Positions 27,669 to 37,037 of a DNA stretch of 64,000 nt are shown here, piece by piece; positions within the stretch are counted from its first letter, which is position 1, and each line of letters begins with the position of its first letter. Position numbers and translations under genes: made by a program. The notes under the pieces were generated by a model. The model saw only the letters and a list, made by a program, of their open reading frames with translations. It was not told the DNA's origin and searched no databases. The DNA comes from Roseivivax halodurans JCM 10272. GTDB taxonomy: Bacteria; Pseudomonadota; Alphaproteobacteria; Rhodobacterales; Rhodobacteraceae. Location of the stretch: positions 62,001-126,000 of the forward strand of contig NZ_JALZ01000010.1 of assembly GCF_000521785.1 (NCBI RefSeq), written 5' to 3'.

Positions 27669-27989
27669 ATGAAGATCATCCGCGGCGTTCTTCCCGCTCT
27701 CGCGCTCACGGCCGCCTGTGCGATGCCTCCCGAAGGCACCGACGAACAGGATTCCGCGAATTACGACGCCGCGGTGGCTTCGGTCGGGTGCGATCTACGC
27801 ACCGAGAGCGAGTATCTTGCCGTGGAACTGCAGACCGGCCTGACCCGGGCTCAGCTTCAGGAGATGTCCGACTACAAGGTGGCGAACGGCGCCGCGCAGC
27901 GCTTCGAGAACGGCGGCGTACGCCTCGTCACCGGCACCTGTGCACCCACGGTCGCCGAGGGCGACACGTCCGCACCCGGAGAGGCCTGA
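27669..27989 (+). CDS. Putative lipoprotein in the nuo operon
   Basis: A 106-residue protein. The N-terminus MKIIRGVLPALALTAACAMP has a lipobox (TAAC, Cys17). The mature part has two further cysteines (VGCDLRTESEY and TGTCAPTVAEG), and LTRAQLQEMSDYKVANGAAQRF reads as a short helical domain. It would be anchored in the membrane facing the periplasm. Relatives occur next to nuoD/nuoE in Rhodobacterales as far as I recall. The function is unknown. Confidence 0.7.
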   Translation: MKIIRGVLPALALTAACAMPPEGTDEQDSANYDAAVASVGCDLRTESEYLAVELQTGLTRAQLQEMSDYKVANGAAQRFENGGVRLVTGTCAPTVAEGDTSAPGEA

Positions 27990-27992
27990 CCC

Positions 27993-28295
27993 ATGCTTCG
28001 CGCCATCCTCGTCGCCACGTTCGCCTTCGCCGGCCCGCTTCTCGCGCAAGACCAGAACCTCTCGCAGTTCCGCAACCTCTCGAGCCTTGCGGAAGAGGGG
28101 TTCGAGACGATCCCGGTGCAGGGTGGCGGCGCGGTCTTCGGGATGCGCAAGGCGGCCGAGATCTACCTCTGCTATCTCGAGGACAAGCCGGCGCTGCGGG
28201 CCGATCGCCAGCGGGTGATCTCGGAATATTCGAGCGGACAGAGCGAGAACCGCACTCTGCCGAACGTTCCCGTGGTCTGCGTCAAGGCTGAGTGA
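27993..28295 (+). CDS. Small secreted protein in the nuo operon
   Basis: A 100-residue protein with a signal peptide (MLRAILVATFAFAGPLLAQ, cleavage before QDQNLS). The mature ~82 residues include GGGAVFGMRKAAEIYLCYLED and the C-terminal RQRVISEYSSGQSENRTLP followed by NVPVVCVKAE, with one cysteine in each. They could form a disulfide in the periplasm. It starts 3 bases after the preceding lipoprotein stop. I do not recognise the family. The next ORF is a short relative. Confidence 0.7.
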   Translation: MLRAILVATFAFAGPLLAQDQNLSQFRNLSSLAEEGFETIPVQGGGAVFGMRKAAEIYLCYLEDKPALRADRQRVISEYSSGQSENRTLPNVPVVCVKAE

Positions 28296-28299
28296 GGAC

Positions 28300-28479
28300 A
28301 TGCGTGCGGCCCCCAATATCTCAGCGGCGGCTCTGGCTGTGATCCCCGGCGGCGCGGCCGCGCAAGATGCAGACCTGCTGAAATCCGAGCGCCAGCGGGT
28401 GAGGCTGGCCGAAATAGACGGGACCGGCGAGACGCGCGCGGTGCCCGACATTCCGCTACTCTGCGTGGCGACACGATAG
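28300..28479 (+). CDS. Short truncated paralogue of the preceding secreted protein
   Basis: A 59-residue frame starting 4 bases after the previous stop: a signal-like head ([20 protein letters not shown]) joined to a C-terminus [20 protein letters not shown] then [11 protein letters not shown]. The latter aligns with the upstream protein's DRQRVISEYSSGQSENRTLP then NVPVVCVKAE. The middle of the relative, including its other cysteine, is missing. It looks like a decayed tandem duplicate that still keeps an open frame. GAGGACATG gives a modest ribosome-binding site. Expression is uncertain. Confidence 0.5.
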   Translation: MRAAPNISAAALAVIPGGAAAQDADLLKSERQRVRLAEIDGTGETRAVPDIPLLCVATR

Positions 28480-28487
28480 GACCCGAC

Positions 28488-29591
28488 ATGCTGAGACGAC
28501 TGCATCACGACCAACCTGCAAGCTTCGACTTCACGCCCGCGAACCGCGAGTGGGCCGAGGCGCAGATGACCAAGTTTCCCGCCGGCCGCCAGGCCTCGGC
28601 GATCATTCCGCTGCTCTGGCGCGCGCAGGAGCAGGAGGGCTGGCTGACCCGGCCCGCGATCGAGCATGTCGCCGAGATGCTCGACATGCCCTACATGCGG
28701 GCGCTCGAGGTCGCGACCTTCTACTTCATGTTCCAGCTCGAGCCCGTGGGCTCGGTCGCGCATGTGCAGGTCTGCGGCACCACCTCCTGCATGATCTGCG
28801 GCGCCGAGGACCTGATGGAGGTCTGCAAGGAGAAGATCGCGAAGAAGCCGCACCAGCTCTCCGAGGACGGCAAGTTCTCGTGGGAGGAGGTGGAGTGCCT
28901 CGGCGCCTGTGCGAACGCGCCGATGGCGCAGATCGGCAAGGATTACTACGAGGACCTCACGACCGAGCGCTTCGCGGAGATCCTCGACGAGCTCGCCGCG
29001 GGCCGCGTTCCGACGCCGGGGCCGCAGCAGGGCCGCTACGCCTCCGAGCCGGCGAAAGGTCTCACCTCCCTGACCGGCTTCGTCGACGGCACCTCCGAGG
29101 GCAACGCGTCGGTCGCGCTCGCCACCGACATCGGCGACACGGTGAAGCGAATCGATGGCACCGAAGTGCCGCTGCGCACCCCGTGGCGCGACATGGATAC
29201 GGTCGGCGTCGAGCCCGAGACCGATCCGCGCAGCCCGGAGCTCGCCGGCGATCATCCGGTGGACGAGACCGGTGTCGACAAGCGCGCCGCGCCCGAGAGC
29301 GGCGAGGGACACCCCGAAAGCGGCGCCCCGGCGCAGGAGGCAGAGACTGGATCGCGCCCTGCGTCGCTCGACGCGCCGAGAGGCGAGAAGCCGGACGAGT
29401 TGACGCGGATCAAGGGCATCGGGCCGAAACTCGAGGAGCTGCTCTTCAGCCACGGGATCTATCATCTCGACCAGATCGCCAATTGGTCGGATGACGAGAT
29501 CGCCTGGATCGACGCCAACCTCGAAGGGTTCAAGGGCCGTGCCACCCGCGACAACTGGGTGGGGCAGGCGCGCGATCTCTCGGGGTCCTGA
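28488..29591 (+). CDS. nuoE: NADH-quinone oxidoreductase subunit E with C-terminal helix-hairpin-helix-type extension
   Basis: A 367-residue protein, about twice the usual NuoE length. Residues 1-165 are the 24-kDa subunit: helical bundle plus thioredoxin-like domain binding the [2Fe-2S] cluster N1a through Cys96, Cys101, Cys137 and Cys141. An acidic linker (about 180-300) leads to residues 304-367, a domain starting [20 protein letters not shown] and containing [11 protein letters not shown] and [11 protein letters not shown] similar domain is, as I recall, the C-terminal extension of alphaproteobacterial ribosomal protein L21. A close copy ends the next gene's product. Confidence 0.95.
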   Translation: MLRRLHHDQPASFDFTPANREWAEAQMTKFPAGRQASAIIPLLWRAQEQEGWLTRPAIEHVAEMLDMPYMRALEVATFYFMFQLEPVGSVAHVQVCGTTSCMICGAEDLMEVCKEKIAKKPHQLSEDGKFSWEEVECLGACANAPMAQIGKDYYEDLTTERFAEILDELAAGRVPTPGPQQGRYASEPAKGLTSLTGFVDGTSEGNASVALATDIGDTVKRIDGTEVPLRTPWRDMDTVGVEPETDPRSPELAGDHPVDETGVDKRAAPESGEGHPESGAPAQEAETGSRPASLDAPRGEKPDELTRIKGIGPKLEELLFSHGIYHLDQIANWSDDEIAWIDANLEGFKGRATRDNWVGQARDLSGS

Positions 29592-29708
29592 TACGGCCGA
29601 GCTCCGCCCGAACGCCGATCACCGGACAAGACGCCTTGTTCCGAGCATGCTAAAAGAGTCAACGTGTTCAAGACACGGGTCTCTATAAGAGCGGACAGGG
29701 AGTGGGAG

Positions 29709-30638
29709 ATGAACGGATCTAAGAATGGCATGAGCTGCCAGACGGGATGCTGGGCGCTCGCGGCAGGCGTGGGTTTCGTGGCCTTCGTGCTGATGCTCGT
29801 CGTCGGCAGCTACGGCGTCATCGGGGCGATGTTTCTTGGCGGGTTGGCTTTCGTGGTGCTGGGGTTTCTCTTCAGCATGATCTTCTGCTCGCCCCTGACC
29901 AAGCCCGGCGAGAGGCGCAATCCGGGACCGGGCACCGGTGTTCCGGTCTCGACGCAATCGCGTCAGTCGCAGCCTCATTCCGGCGCGGCGCCGGCATCCG
30001 GGGGCACCGCCACCGAGGCGACCTCCGCTGCGGCAGGGTCGGGCCGCCGGAGTTCGGCCGCCGAAGCTGCCGGGACGGGTGCCGCGGCGCGCAGCTCTGC
30101 ACCGACGGCCGAGACCGCGGCGTCCGAGCCGGAGACCGCGTCGCACTCGGGCCCTGCGCCGACCGAGACGCAGGAGAAGGCGGCGCCGCCGGCTCCCGGG
30201 GCCGCGGTCGCGACCGCCGATGCGGAGGCTGGCGGCACGGTGAAGCCGTCGAAGGACCTGCCGGGGCAGCGCGACCTCGAGGGTCGCAAGGGATCCTGGC
30301 GCTACGAGGGCAATAGCAGCGCCCAGGCACCCGGCACCGGGCCGAGCGCGGGGACCAAGCCGCCGCTCCTCGAGGCTCCGCGCGGAGAGGGCGCGGACGA
30401 CCTCAAGCGGATCAAGGGCGTCGGCCCCAAGCTCGAGCAGGTGGTCAACGGCCTCGGCGTCTATCATTTCGACCAGATCGCAAACTGGTCCGAAAGCGAG
30501 GTCGCCTGGGTTGACGACAACCTCGACGGGTTCAAGGGCCGGGTCACCCGCGACGACTGGGTGAACCAGGCGAAGATACTGGCGGGAGGCGGCGAGACCG
30601 ATTTCTCGCGCCGGCCCGACATGAACAACGACACGTAA
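29709..30638 (+). CDS. Membrane protein with a C-terminal domain homologous to the NuoE extension
   Basis: A 310-residue protein. A cysteine-containing head (MSCQTGCWALAAG) leads into two membrane helices (to about residue 58). A long low-complexity stretch rich in Ala, Pro, Thr and Glu follows. A C-terminal domain (about 229-293) starts RIKGVGPKLEQVVNGLGVYH and ends NQAKILAG. By hand count 41 of 64 positions match the NuoE extension. The start is chosen at MNGSKNG after AGGGAG at 5 bases; an ATG at 29664 is also in frame. It could tether or assemble the NADH-dehydrogenase module at the membrane (inference). Confidence 0.8.
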   Translation: MNGSKNGMSCQTGCWALAAGVGFVAFVLMLVVGSYGVIGAMFLGGLAFVVLGFLFSMIFCSPLTKPGERRNPGPGTGVPVSTQSRQSQPHSGAAPASGGTATEATSAAAGSGRRSSAAEAAGTGAAARSSAPTAETAASEPETASHSGPAPTETQEKAAPPAPGAAVATADAEAGGTVKPSKDLPGQRDLEGRKGSWRYEGNSSAQAPGTGPSAGTKPPLLEAPRGEGADDLKRIKGVGPKLEQVVNGLGVYHFDQIANWSESEVAWVDDNLDGFKGRVTRDDWVNQAKILAGGGETDFSRRPDMNNDT

Positions 30639-30657
30639 GGGAGCACCGGGACACCGC

Positions 30658-30873
30658 ATGACGGACGAGGAACAGGCACGACGGGGGCGCGTCATCGCGC
30701 TGGTGATCGCGGCCACGGGCCTTTTCTGGATCGCGGCGACGGCTCTCGGGGCGGCGCTGGACTGGAGCCAGCGCGCCCGGGCCTTGTGCGACCTTGCCGC
30801 ACTGGCAGGGTTCGGCATGGCCATCTACATGCTGTTTGAGCTATGGCGTGCGCGCCGGGCGAATAAGGACTGA
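30658..30873 (+). CDS. DUF5337-like small membrane protein
   Basis: A 71-residue protein with two predicted membrane helices ([20 protein letters not shown] and [20 protein letters not shown]) between a charged N-terminus ([11 protein letters not shown]) and a basic C-terminus (WRARRANKD). It matches my recollection of DUF5337, a Rhodobacterales family found between nuoE and nuoF. It ends 5 bases before nuoF, so expression with complex I is likely. An assembly or accessory role is inference. Confidence 0.75.
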   Translation: MTDEEQARRGRVIALVIAATGLFWIAATALGAALDWSQRARALCDLAALAGFGMAIYMLFELWRARRANKD

Positions 30874-30878
30874 GAGCC

Positions 30879-32162
30879 ATGCTGAAGGACGAAGACCGCA
30901 TCTTCACCAATCTCTACGGGATGCACGACCGCACGCTCGCGGGCGCCAAGGCGCGCGGGCACTGGGACGGGACCGGTGACATCATCAAGCGCGGCCGCGA
31001 CGCGATCGTGGACGAGATGAAGAAGTCGGGTCTGCGCGGACGTGGCGGCGCGGGCTTCCCGACGGGGATGAAGTGGTCCTTCATGCCGAAGGAATCGGAC
31101 GGGCGTCCGTCCTATCTCGTGGTGAACGCGGACGAATCCGAGCCTGGGACCTGCAAGGACCGCGAGATCATGCGCCACGATCCGCACACGCTGATCGAGG
31201 GCTGCCTGATCGCCTCCTTCGCGATGAACGCGAATGCCTGCTACATCTATATCCGCGGCGAATACATCCGCGAGAAGGAAGCGCTGCAGAACGCCATCGA
31301 CGAGGCCTATGACGACGGTCTCCTCGGCAAGAACGCCGCCGGCTCGGGCTGGGATTTCGATCTCTACCTCGCGCACGGTGCAGGGGCCTATATCTGCGGC
31401 GAGGAGACCGCGCTTCTCGAATCGCTCGAGGGCAAGAAGGGCATGCCGCGCATGAAGCCGCCCTTCCCGGCGGGTTCGGGCCTCTACGGCTGCCCGACCA
31501 CGGTGAACAACGTCGAATCGATCGCCGTCGTGCCGACGATCCTGCGCCGCGGCGCCGAGTGGTTCTCGTCCTTCGGCCGCCCGAACAACGCAGGCACCAA
31601 GATTTTCGCCATCTCCGGCCACGTGAACAATCCCTGCGTCGTCGAGGAAGAGATGTCGATCTCTTTCGAGGAGCTGATCGATCGGCATTGCGGCGGCATC
31701 CGCGGCGGCTGGGACAATCTCAAGGCGGTGATTCCCGGCGGCTCCTCGGTTCCCTGCATCCGCGGCGAGAACATGAAGGACGCCATCATGGACTTCGACT
31801 GGCTCAAGGAGCAGCGGTCGGGTCTCGGGACGGCGGCCGTGATCGTGATGGACAAGGACACCGACATCATCAAGGCGATCTGGCGGCTCTCGAAGTTCTA
31901 CAAGCACGAGAGCTGCGGCCAGTGCACGCCCTGCCGCGAGGGCGCGGGATGGATGATGCGGGTGATGGAGCGCCTCGTGAAGGGCGATGCCGAGCCCGAG
32001 GAGATCGACATGCTGCTCGACGTCACCAAGCAGGTTGAAGGCCACACGATCTGTGCGCTCGGCGACGCCGCCGCCTGGCCGATCCAGGGTCTCATCCGCA
32101 ACTTCCGCGACGAGATCGAGGACCGCATCCGGCACAAGCGCGGACCCATCGCCGCCGAGTGA
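30879..32162 (+). CDS. nuoF: NADH-quinone oxidoreductase subunit F
   Basis: A 427-residue NADH-binding subunit (51-kDa type). [16 protein letters not shown] is the NADH/FMN-binding loop, [19 protein letters not shown] the FMN-binding block, and [12 protein letters not shown] gives three ligands of [4Fe-4S] cluster N3, with the fourth Cys in [13 protein letters not shown]. It accepts hydride from NADH and passes electrons to NuoE and NuoG. It is followed 26 bases later by a strong intrinsic terminator. Confidence 0.98.
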   Translation: MLKDEDRIFTNLYGMHDRTLAGAKARGHWDGTGDIIKRGRDAIVDEMKKSGLRGRGGAGFPTGMKWSFMPKESDGRPSYLVVNADESEPGTCKDREIMRHDPHTLIEGCLIASFAMNANACYIYIRGEYIREKEALQNAIDEAYDDGLLGKNAAGSGWDFDLYLAHGAGAYICGEETALLESLEGKKGMPRMKPPFPAGSGLYGCPTTVNNVESIAVVPTILRRGAEWFSSFGRPNNAGTKIFAISGHVNNPCVVEEEMSISFEELIDRHCGGIRGGWDNLKAVIPGGSSVPCIRGENMKDAIMDFDWLKEQRSGLGTAAVIVMDKDTDIIKAIWRLSKFYKHESCGQCTPCREGAGWMMRVMERLVKGDAEPEEIDMLLDVTKQVEGHTICALGDAAAWPIQGLIRNFRDEIEDRIRHKRGPIAAE

Positions 32163-32187
32163 GGCCGCTGCGAGACTGAGAGTTCGG

Positions 32188-32220
32188 GCGCCGCGCGGGC
32201 ATCGCGCGGCGCTTTTGCTT
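32188..32220 (+). terminator. Intrinsic terminator inside the nuo cluster, after nuoF
   Basis: A perfect 10-bp stem (GCGCCGCGCG at 32188-32197 with CGCGCGGCGC at 32203-32212), 5-base loop, then TTTTGCTTT. This is a textbook rho-independent terminator on the plus strand. Unless bypassed it separates nuoA-F from nuoG-N transcripts. Confidence 0.85.
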
Positions 32221-32322
32221 TCCGCGGCCCCAGTCTGCCCGAGGCGGCTGTCTACCTTTCCTTTCGCGCTCGCCGGCCCATCTCGCGACGCGAACGCCCT
32301 CAGCGATCCCGGAGCCCGATTC

Positions 32323-32586
32323 ATGTCCCGCAGCCAGCGCGCGCTCTTCGTCTTCATCACTTGGCTCTGCGTCTATCCCGGCGTTCTGGTCTTCGCCGAA
32401 CTCGTCGGCTGGATCGCCCCCGGCGCGCCGGTCTGGCTGCGCATCCTGCTCTCGACCGCGGTGACCGTCCCGACGATCTCGATGGTGATCCTGCCGCGGG
32501 TCACGCGCCTCGTCGCCGCCGCCAAGGGCCAGAGCGTCGCCGAGCTCAAGCGTGCCGAGGCGAGAGCCGCCGAGAGCGCGGGCTGA
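32323..32586 (+). CDS. Small two-helix membrane protein
   Basis: An 87-residue protein. RALFVFITWLCVYPGVLVFAE and a second helix from about residue 40 to 60 (LRILLSTAVTVPTISMVIL) are followed by a basic, helical tail ending LKRAEARAAESAG. No family is recognised with confidence. It lies after the nuoF terminator and before nuoG, so it may have its own promoter. The ATG has only a weak ribosome-binding site (CGGAGCCCG). Clean membrane topology supports it being real. Confidence 0.6.
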   Translation: MSRSQRALFVFITWLCVYPGVLVFAELVGWIAPGAPVWLRILLSTAVTVPTISMVILPRVTRLVAAAKGQSVAELKRAEARAAESAG

Positions 32587-32665
32587 CGGACTGGACGGCG
32601 CGGTCGATTTCCCCGATACCGGGCACAGCGGGGCAGGCTCCCGCCGGACTGCGAAGGGGACAGGA

Positions 32666-33055
32666 ATGCAACGGAACCGCGCCGCGCTCATCAGCCTCGG
32701 GATTGCCGCCCTGGCACTCACGGCTTGCGTCGAAAGCTCCAAGCGCGTGCCCTTTGACGGCCAGTTTTATCGCGCCAAGGCCAGTGCCCCGCGGAGCGAC
32801 CGCCACAATTTCACCGTGACCTCCGGCCCGCTGCAGCGCGGCTTCGAGGGCGCGCGTCAGGCGGCCTTCTACGAGGGCACGCTGCACTGCATCCAGAACT
32901 ACGGCACGTCCGACATCGACTGGGTCGTGCATCCCACCCGCGATCCGGCGAGCGCGCTCACCATCGACGGAAACCGCCTCGTCGCGCAGGGCCGCTGCAT
33001 CGAATGGCCGGTCCCCGAAGGTGCCGCTACGGTACCCTACCGCGCGGGATCGTGA
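32666..33055 (+). CDS. Putative lipoprotein in the nuoF-nuoG interval
   Basis: A 129-residue protein with MQRNRAALISLGIAALALTACVES, lipobox LTAC (Cys21). The mature part contains PFDGQFYRAKASAPRSDRHNF and a pair of cysteines (LHCIQNYGTSDIDW and GRCIEWPVPEG). AGGGGACAGGA precedes the start. It reads like a small periplasmic lipoprotein of the Rhodobacteraceae with no assigned function. Confidence 0.7.
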   Translation: MQRNRAALISLGIAALALTACVESSKRVPFDGQFYRAKASAPRSDRHNFTVTSGPLQRGFEGARQAAFYEGTLHCIQNYGTSDIDWVVHPTRDPASALTIDGNRLVAQGRCIEWPVPEGAATVPYRAGS

Positions 33056-33156
33056 GGGCGGCCGCGGCGTTACGGTTATTGAATGACCGGCCCCGCGGCA
33101 CCCATCTGTCGGTGACTCGCCCGCACTGCCGGGTCCTCTGACGACAGGAGAGACAG

Positions 33157-33573
33157 ATGCGCCGTCTTGCCGCCGCCCTTGCCGCGACCCTCACCCTCGT
33201 TCCGCTGGCCGGTCCCGCCGCCACGCAGGCGAAGCCCCCGCTGCGCGAGGTGTCGCAGATCGACGACGCGCTGCTGATGGTCGCCATCGCCGACGATCTG
33301 CGCAAGACCTGCGACAACATCGACGCGCGACTGATCCGCGCCTATTCTTATCTCCAGAAATTGAAGGGCATTGCCAGGGATCGCGGCTATAGCGACGAGG
33401 AGATCGAGCGCTACGTGACCTCGAAAGAGGAAAAGGCCCGGATGGAGGCCCGCGGTGATGCCTTTCTTGCGTCCCGGGGCGTCGACAGGGGCGACAGATC
33501 GGCCTATTGCACCTTCGGCCGCCAGGAAATAGCCAAGGGCAGCCAGATCGGCGTCCTGCTCAGAGCAAGGTGA
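33157..33573 (+). CDS. DUF5333-like secreted protein
   Basis: A 138-residue protein with a signal peptide (MRRLAAALAATLTLVPLAGPA, cleavage near ATQAKPP). The mature part is helical: LREVSQIDDALLMVAIADDL, RKTCDNIDARLIRAYSYLQK, DEEIERYVTSKEEKARM, then a second cysteine in SAYCTFGRQEI. It matches my memory of DUF5333, a Rhodobacterales periplasmic family encoded just before nuoG. AGGAGAG gives a good ribosome-binding site. It ends 9 bases before nuoG. Confidence 0.72.
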   Translation: MRRLAAALAATLTLVPLAGPAATQAKPPLREVSQIDDALLMVAIADDLRKTCDNIDARLIRAYSYLQKLKGIARDRGYSDEEIERYVTSKEEKARMEARGDAFLASRGVDRGDRSAYCTFGRQEIAKGSQIGVLLRAR

Positions 33574-33582
33574 GACTATCCC

Positions 33583-35616
33583 ATGTCCGACCTCCGCACA
33601 GTCAATATCGACGGAACCGACTACGAGGTGGATGGCGCCATGACCATCCTCCAGGCCTGTGAGAGCGCCGCCGGGGTCGAAATCCCGCGCTTCTGCTACC
33701 ACGAGCGTCTGTCGATCGCGGGGAACTGCCGGATGTGTCTCGTCGAGGTCGTGGGCGGCCCGCCGAAGCCCGCCGCCTCCTGCGCCATGCAGGTGCGCGA
33801 CCTGCGCCCCGGCAAGGACGGCGAGCCGCCGCAGGTGCGGACGAACACGCCGATGGTCAAGAAGGCCCGCGAGGGGGTGATGGAGTTCCTGCTCATCAAC
33901 CACCCGCTCGACTGCCCGATCTGCGACCAGGGCGGCGAATGCGACCTGCAGGACCAGGCGATGGCCTACGGCGTCGACTTCTCGCGCTTCCGCGAGCCCA
34001 AGCGCGCCGTGTCGAACATGGATCTGGGGCCTCTCGTCGGCACGCACATGACGCGCTGCATCTCCTGCACCCGCTGCGTGCGCTTCATCACCGAGGTCGC
34101 GGGCATGCCCGAACTCGGTCAGACCGGCCGCGGCGAGGATGCCGAGATCACCGCCTATCTCGGCCAGACGCTCGAGAGCGAACTTCAGGGCAACATCATC
34201 GATCTCTGCCCCGTCGGCGCACTGACGTCCAAGCCCTACGCCTACACCGCGCGGCCGTGGGAGCTGACCAAGACCGAGTCGATCGACGTCATGGACGCTC
34301 TCGGCTCGTCGATCCGCGTCGACGCGAAGGGCCGCGAGGTCATGCGCATCCTGCCGCGCAACCACGACGGCACCAACGAGGAATGGATCTCTGACAAGAC
34401 GCGCTTCGTCTTCGACGGCCTGCGCCGCCAGCGCCTCGACAAGCCCTTCGTCCGCGAGAACGGCAAGCTGCGACCGGCAACTTGGCCCGAGGTGCTGCGC
34501 GTTGCCGCGGACAAGCTGAAGGCCGCGAAAAAGCCCGTCGGCCTCGTCGGCGACCTCGCCCCGCTCGAGGCGACCTACGCGATGAAGGAGTTGATCGAGA
34601 GCCTGGGCGGCACCACCGAGTGCCGCACCGACGGCGCGAAGCTCCCCGCGGGCAACCGCTCGGCCTATGTCGGCAATGCGAGCATCGAGGATATCGAGGA
34701 CGCCGGCATGATCCTCGTGATCGGGTCCAACCCGCGCAAGGAAGCGCCGGTTCTCAATGCGCGCATCCGGAAGGCGTGGATCAAGGGCGCAGACGTCGCG
34801 ATGATCGGCGAGAACGTGGATCTGACCTTCGATTACGAGCATCTCGGCTCCGACCGCGCCGCGCTGACCTCGCTGATCGACCGCGGCCTGCCGGACGAGC
34901 TCAAGGACAACGGCAGCCTGCTCGTCGTTCTGGGGCAGGGCGCGATCACCGGCGCCGACGGCGCCGCGGTCCTCGCCGCGACCCAAAAGCTGGTCGACAG
35001 CGTCGGCGGCAAGCTGCTCGTCCTGCACACTGCGGCAAGCCGCGTCGGCGCGCTCGACGTGGGTGCGGTGACCGAGGGCGGCATCGGTGCGGCGACCGAG
35101 GGGGCCGACGTGGTCTACAATCTCGGGGCGGACGAGATCGACGTCGCAGACGGCGCCTTCGTGATCTACCAGGGCAGCCACGGCGACCGCGGCGCGCACC
35201 GCGCCGATGTGATTCTGCCGGGCGCGGCCTATACCGAAGAGCAGGGCCTCTTCGTCAACACCGAAGGACGGCCGCAGCTGGCACTCCGCGCGGCCTTCCC
35301 CCCGGGCGAGGCCAAGGAGAACTGGGCGATCCTGCGGGCGCTCTCGGCCGAGGCCGGCAAGCAGCTGCCCTTCGACAGCATCGCCGAGCTGCGCCGCGAT
35401 CTCGTCGCGAAGGTGCCTCATCTCGAGCGCATCGACAGGGTGCCGGAGAACGAGTGGAAGATCGAGGAGGCGAAGGGTGAGCTCGGCAAGGGGAACTTCC
35501 GCAGCTCCATCGCCGATTTCTACCTGACGAACCCGATCACCCGCGCGAGCGAGCTGATGGCCGAGCTCTCGGCGAACGCCAGGGCCCGCAACGAGACCCC
35601 GGTCGCTGCGGAGTAA
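33583..35616 (+). CDS. nuoG: NADH-quinone oxidoreductase subunit G
   Basis: A 677-residue peripheral-arm subunit (75-kDa type). The N-terminal ferredoxin-like domain binds [2Fe-2S] N1b ([19 protein letters not shown]). [13 protein letters not shown] and [11 protein letters not shown] bind [4Fe-4S] N5 and N4. The C-terminal molybdopterin-oxidoreductase-like domain is present but has no cofactor role known in this family. The length is nearer the mitochondrial-type subunit than the ~900 residues of E. coli NuoG. Confidence 0.97.
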   Translation: MSDLRTVNIDGTDYEVDGAMTILQACESAAGVEIPRFCYHERLSIAGNCRMCLVEVVGGPPKPAASCAMQVRDLRPGKDGEPPQVRTNTPMVKKAREGVMEFLLINHPLDCPICDQGGECDLQDQAMAYGVDFSRFREPKRAVSNMDLGPLVGTHMTRCISCTRCVRFITEVAGMPELGQTGRGEDAEITAYLGQTLESELQGNIIDLCPVGALTSKPYAYTARPWELTKTESIDVMDALGSSIRVDAKGREVMRILPRNHDGTNEEWISDKTRFVFDGLRRQRLDKPFVRENGKLRPATWPEVLRVAADKLKAAKKPVGLVGDLAPLEATYAMKELIESLGGTTECRTDGAKLPAGNRSAYVGNASIEDIEDAGMILVIGSNPRKEAPVLNARIRKAWIKGADVAMIGENVDLTFDYEHLGSDRAALTSLIDRGLPDELKDNGSLLVVLGQGAITGADGAAVLAATQKLVDSVGGKLLVLHTAASRVGALDVGAVTEGGIGAATEGADVVYNLGADEIDVADGAFVIYQGSHGDRGAHRADVILPGAAYTEEQGLFVNTEGRPQLALRAAFPPGEAKENWAILRALSAEAGKQLPFDSIAELRRDLVAKVPHLERIDRVPENEWKIEEAKGELGKGNFRSSIADFYLTNPITRASELMAELSANARARNETPVAAE

Positions 35617-35866
35617 TCCGTTGCGCGGCGCCACCGATCCGGCGACGACCCGGAGCATTCCGCGGGCGGCATCGAAGGGGCGGCTCGGCAGCCCCGCCCT
35701 CGCGCGTCAAATGCGCACAAATATCGAGGAAGAGGGTGGCTTATGGCGCGCAGATGCGGTTTACAGCAACTCGCCAGCCCTGCCGCGGGGCCTCGGGACG
35801 ATCGGCGGCGACGCCACCGGTCCGGGCTCTGCGCAGAACGGAATACCGACGGTGTGAGGGACCTTC

Positions 35867-36904
35867 ATGTCTGACTTTCTGTCCACTACCGGCGGCACCG
35901 CGCTGATCGTGACCCTGCAGGTTCTGAGCATGGTCACCTTCGTGATGCTGTCGCTCCTCTTCCTCGTCTACGGCGACCGGAAGATCTGGGCGGCGGTGCA
36001 GATGCGGCGCGGCCCCAACGTGGTCGGCATCTTCGGCCTGCTGCAGACCGTCGCGGACGCGATGAAATACGTCTTCAAAGAGGTCGTCATCCCCGCGGGC
36101 GCCGACCGCGCGGTGTTCATCCTCGCGCCGCTGACCTCCTTCGTGCTCGCCATGATCGCCTGGGCGGTGATTCCGTTCAACGAAACCTGGGTGCTCTCGG
36201 ACATCAACGTCGCGATCCTATATGTCTTCGCCGTCTCCTCGCTCGAGGTCTACGGTGTCATCATGGGCGGCTGGGCGTCGAACTCGAAATATCCGTTCCT
36301 CGGAAGCCTTCGCTCGGCGGCGCAGATGATCTCCTACGAGGTCTCGCTCGGCCTCATCATCATCGGCGTGATCATCTCGACCGGCTCGATGAACTTCGGC
36401 AACATCGTCGCGGCGCAGGACACGGACTGGCACCTGCTCGGCTGGTACTGGCTGCCGCATTTCCCGATGGTCTTCCTCTTCTTCATCTCGGCGCTGGCCG
36501 AGACGAACCGCCCGCCCTTCGACCTGCCCGAGGCCGAATCGGAGCTCGTCGCCGGCTACCAGGTGGAATATTCCTCGACGCCGTTCCTGCTCTTCATGGC
36601 CGGCGAATACATCGCCATGTTCCTGATGTGCGCGCTGACGTCGCTCCTGTTCTTCGGCGGCTGGCTCTCGCCGATCCCGGGCCTGCCTGACGGCGCGCTC
36701 TGGATGGTCGCCAAGATGGCGTTCTTCTTCTTCCTCTTCGCGATGGTGAAGGCGATCACACCGCGCTTCCGCTACGACCAGCTGATGCGCGTCGGCTGGA
36801 AGGTGTTCCTGCCCTTCAGCCTCGTCTGGGTGGTGTTCGTCGCCTTCGCGGCCAGGTTCGAATGGTTCTGGGGCATCTTCGCCCGCTACACGACGGGCGT
36901 CTGA
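35867..36904 (+). CDS. nuoH: NADH-quinone oxidoreductase subunit H
   Basis: A 345-residue membrane subunit at the junction of the two arms, forming part of the quinone channel. Family blocks: [31 protein letters not shown] and [19 protein letters not shown], with acidic residues of the E-channel. About eight membrane helices. The preceding 250-base gap after nuoG holds no convincing gene. It is followed by two hairpins before nuoI. Confidence 0.97.
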   Translation: MSDFLSTTGGTALIVTLQVLSMVTFVMLSLLFLVYGDRKIWAAVQMRRGPNVVGIFGLLQTVADAMKYVFKEVVIPAGADRAVFILAPLTSFVLAMIAWAVIPFNETWVLSDINVAILYVFAVSSLEVYGVIMGGWASNSKYPFLGSLRSAAQMISYEVSLGLIIIGVIISTGSMNFGNIVAAQDTDWHLLGWYWLPHFPMVFLFFISALAETNRPPFDLPEAESELVAGYQVEYSSTPFLLFMAGEYIAMFLMCALTSLLFFGGWLSPIPGLPDGALWMVAKMAFFFFLFAMVKAITPRFRYDQLMRVGWKVFLPFSLVWVVFVAFAARFEWFWGIFARYTTGV

Positions 36905-36914
36905 GACAATTGCC

Positions 36915-36984
36915 CCGCCGCGCCCCGACGGCGCGGCGGCGGCGACGAGGGACGATCTTGCAAAAGGTGCCGGAACCGCGGCAC
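36915..36984 (+). other. Two intercistronic hairpins between nuoH and nuoI
   Basis: First hairpin: CCGCCGCGCC (36915-36924) with GGCGCGGCGG (36930-36939), a perfect 10-bp stem with a 5-base loop. Second: GTGCCG with CGGCAC around a 6-base loop (about 36967-36984). Neither has a T run, so read-through into nuoI is expected. They may protect or process the polycistronic mRNA. Confidence 0.5.
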
Positions 36985-37037
36985 CGACGCGGACGGGGCA
37001 GGGGCCCCGCCGAAGACAAACCGGAGGACGCTGACAC

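Noticed and set aside
35621-35857. 78-codon frame between nuoG and nuoH
   Set aside because: No ribosome-binding site, no hydrophobic or domain pattern, and other short frames there look equally random. Many relatives have a small lipoprotein gene here, but I cannot find one.
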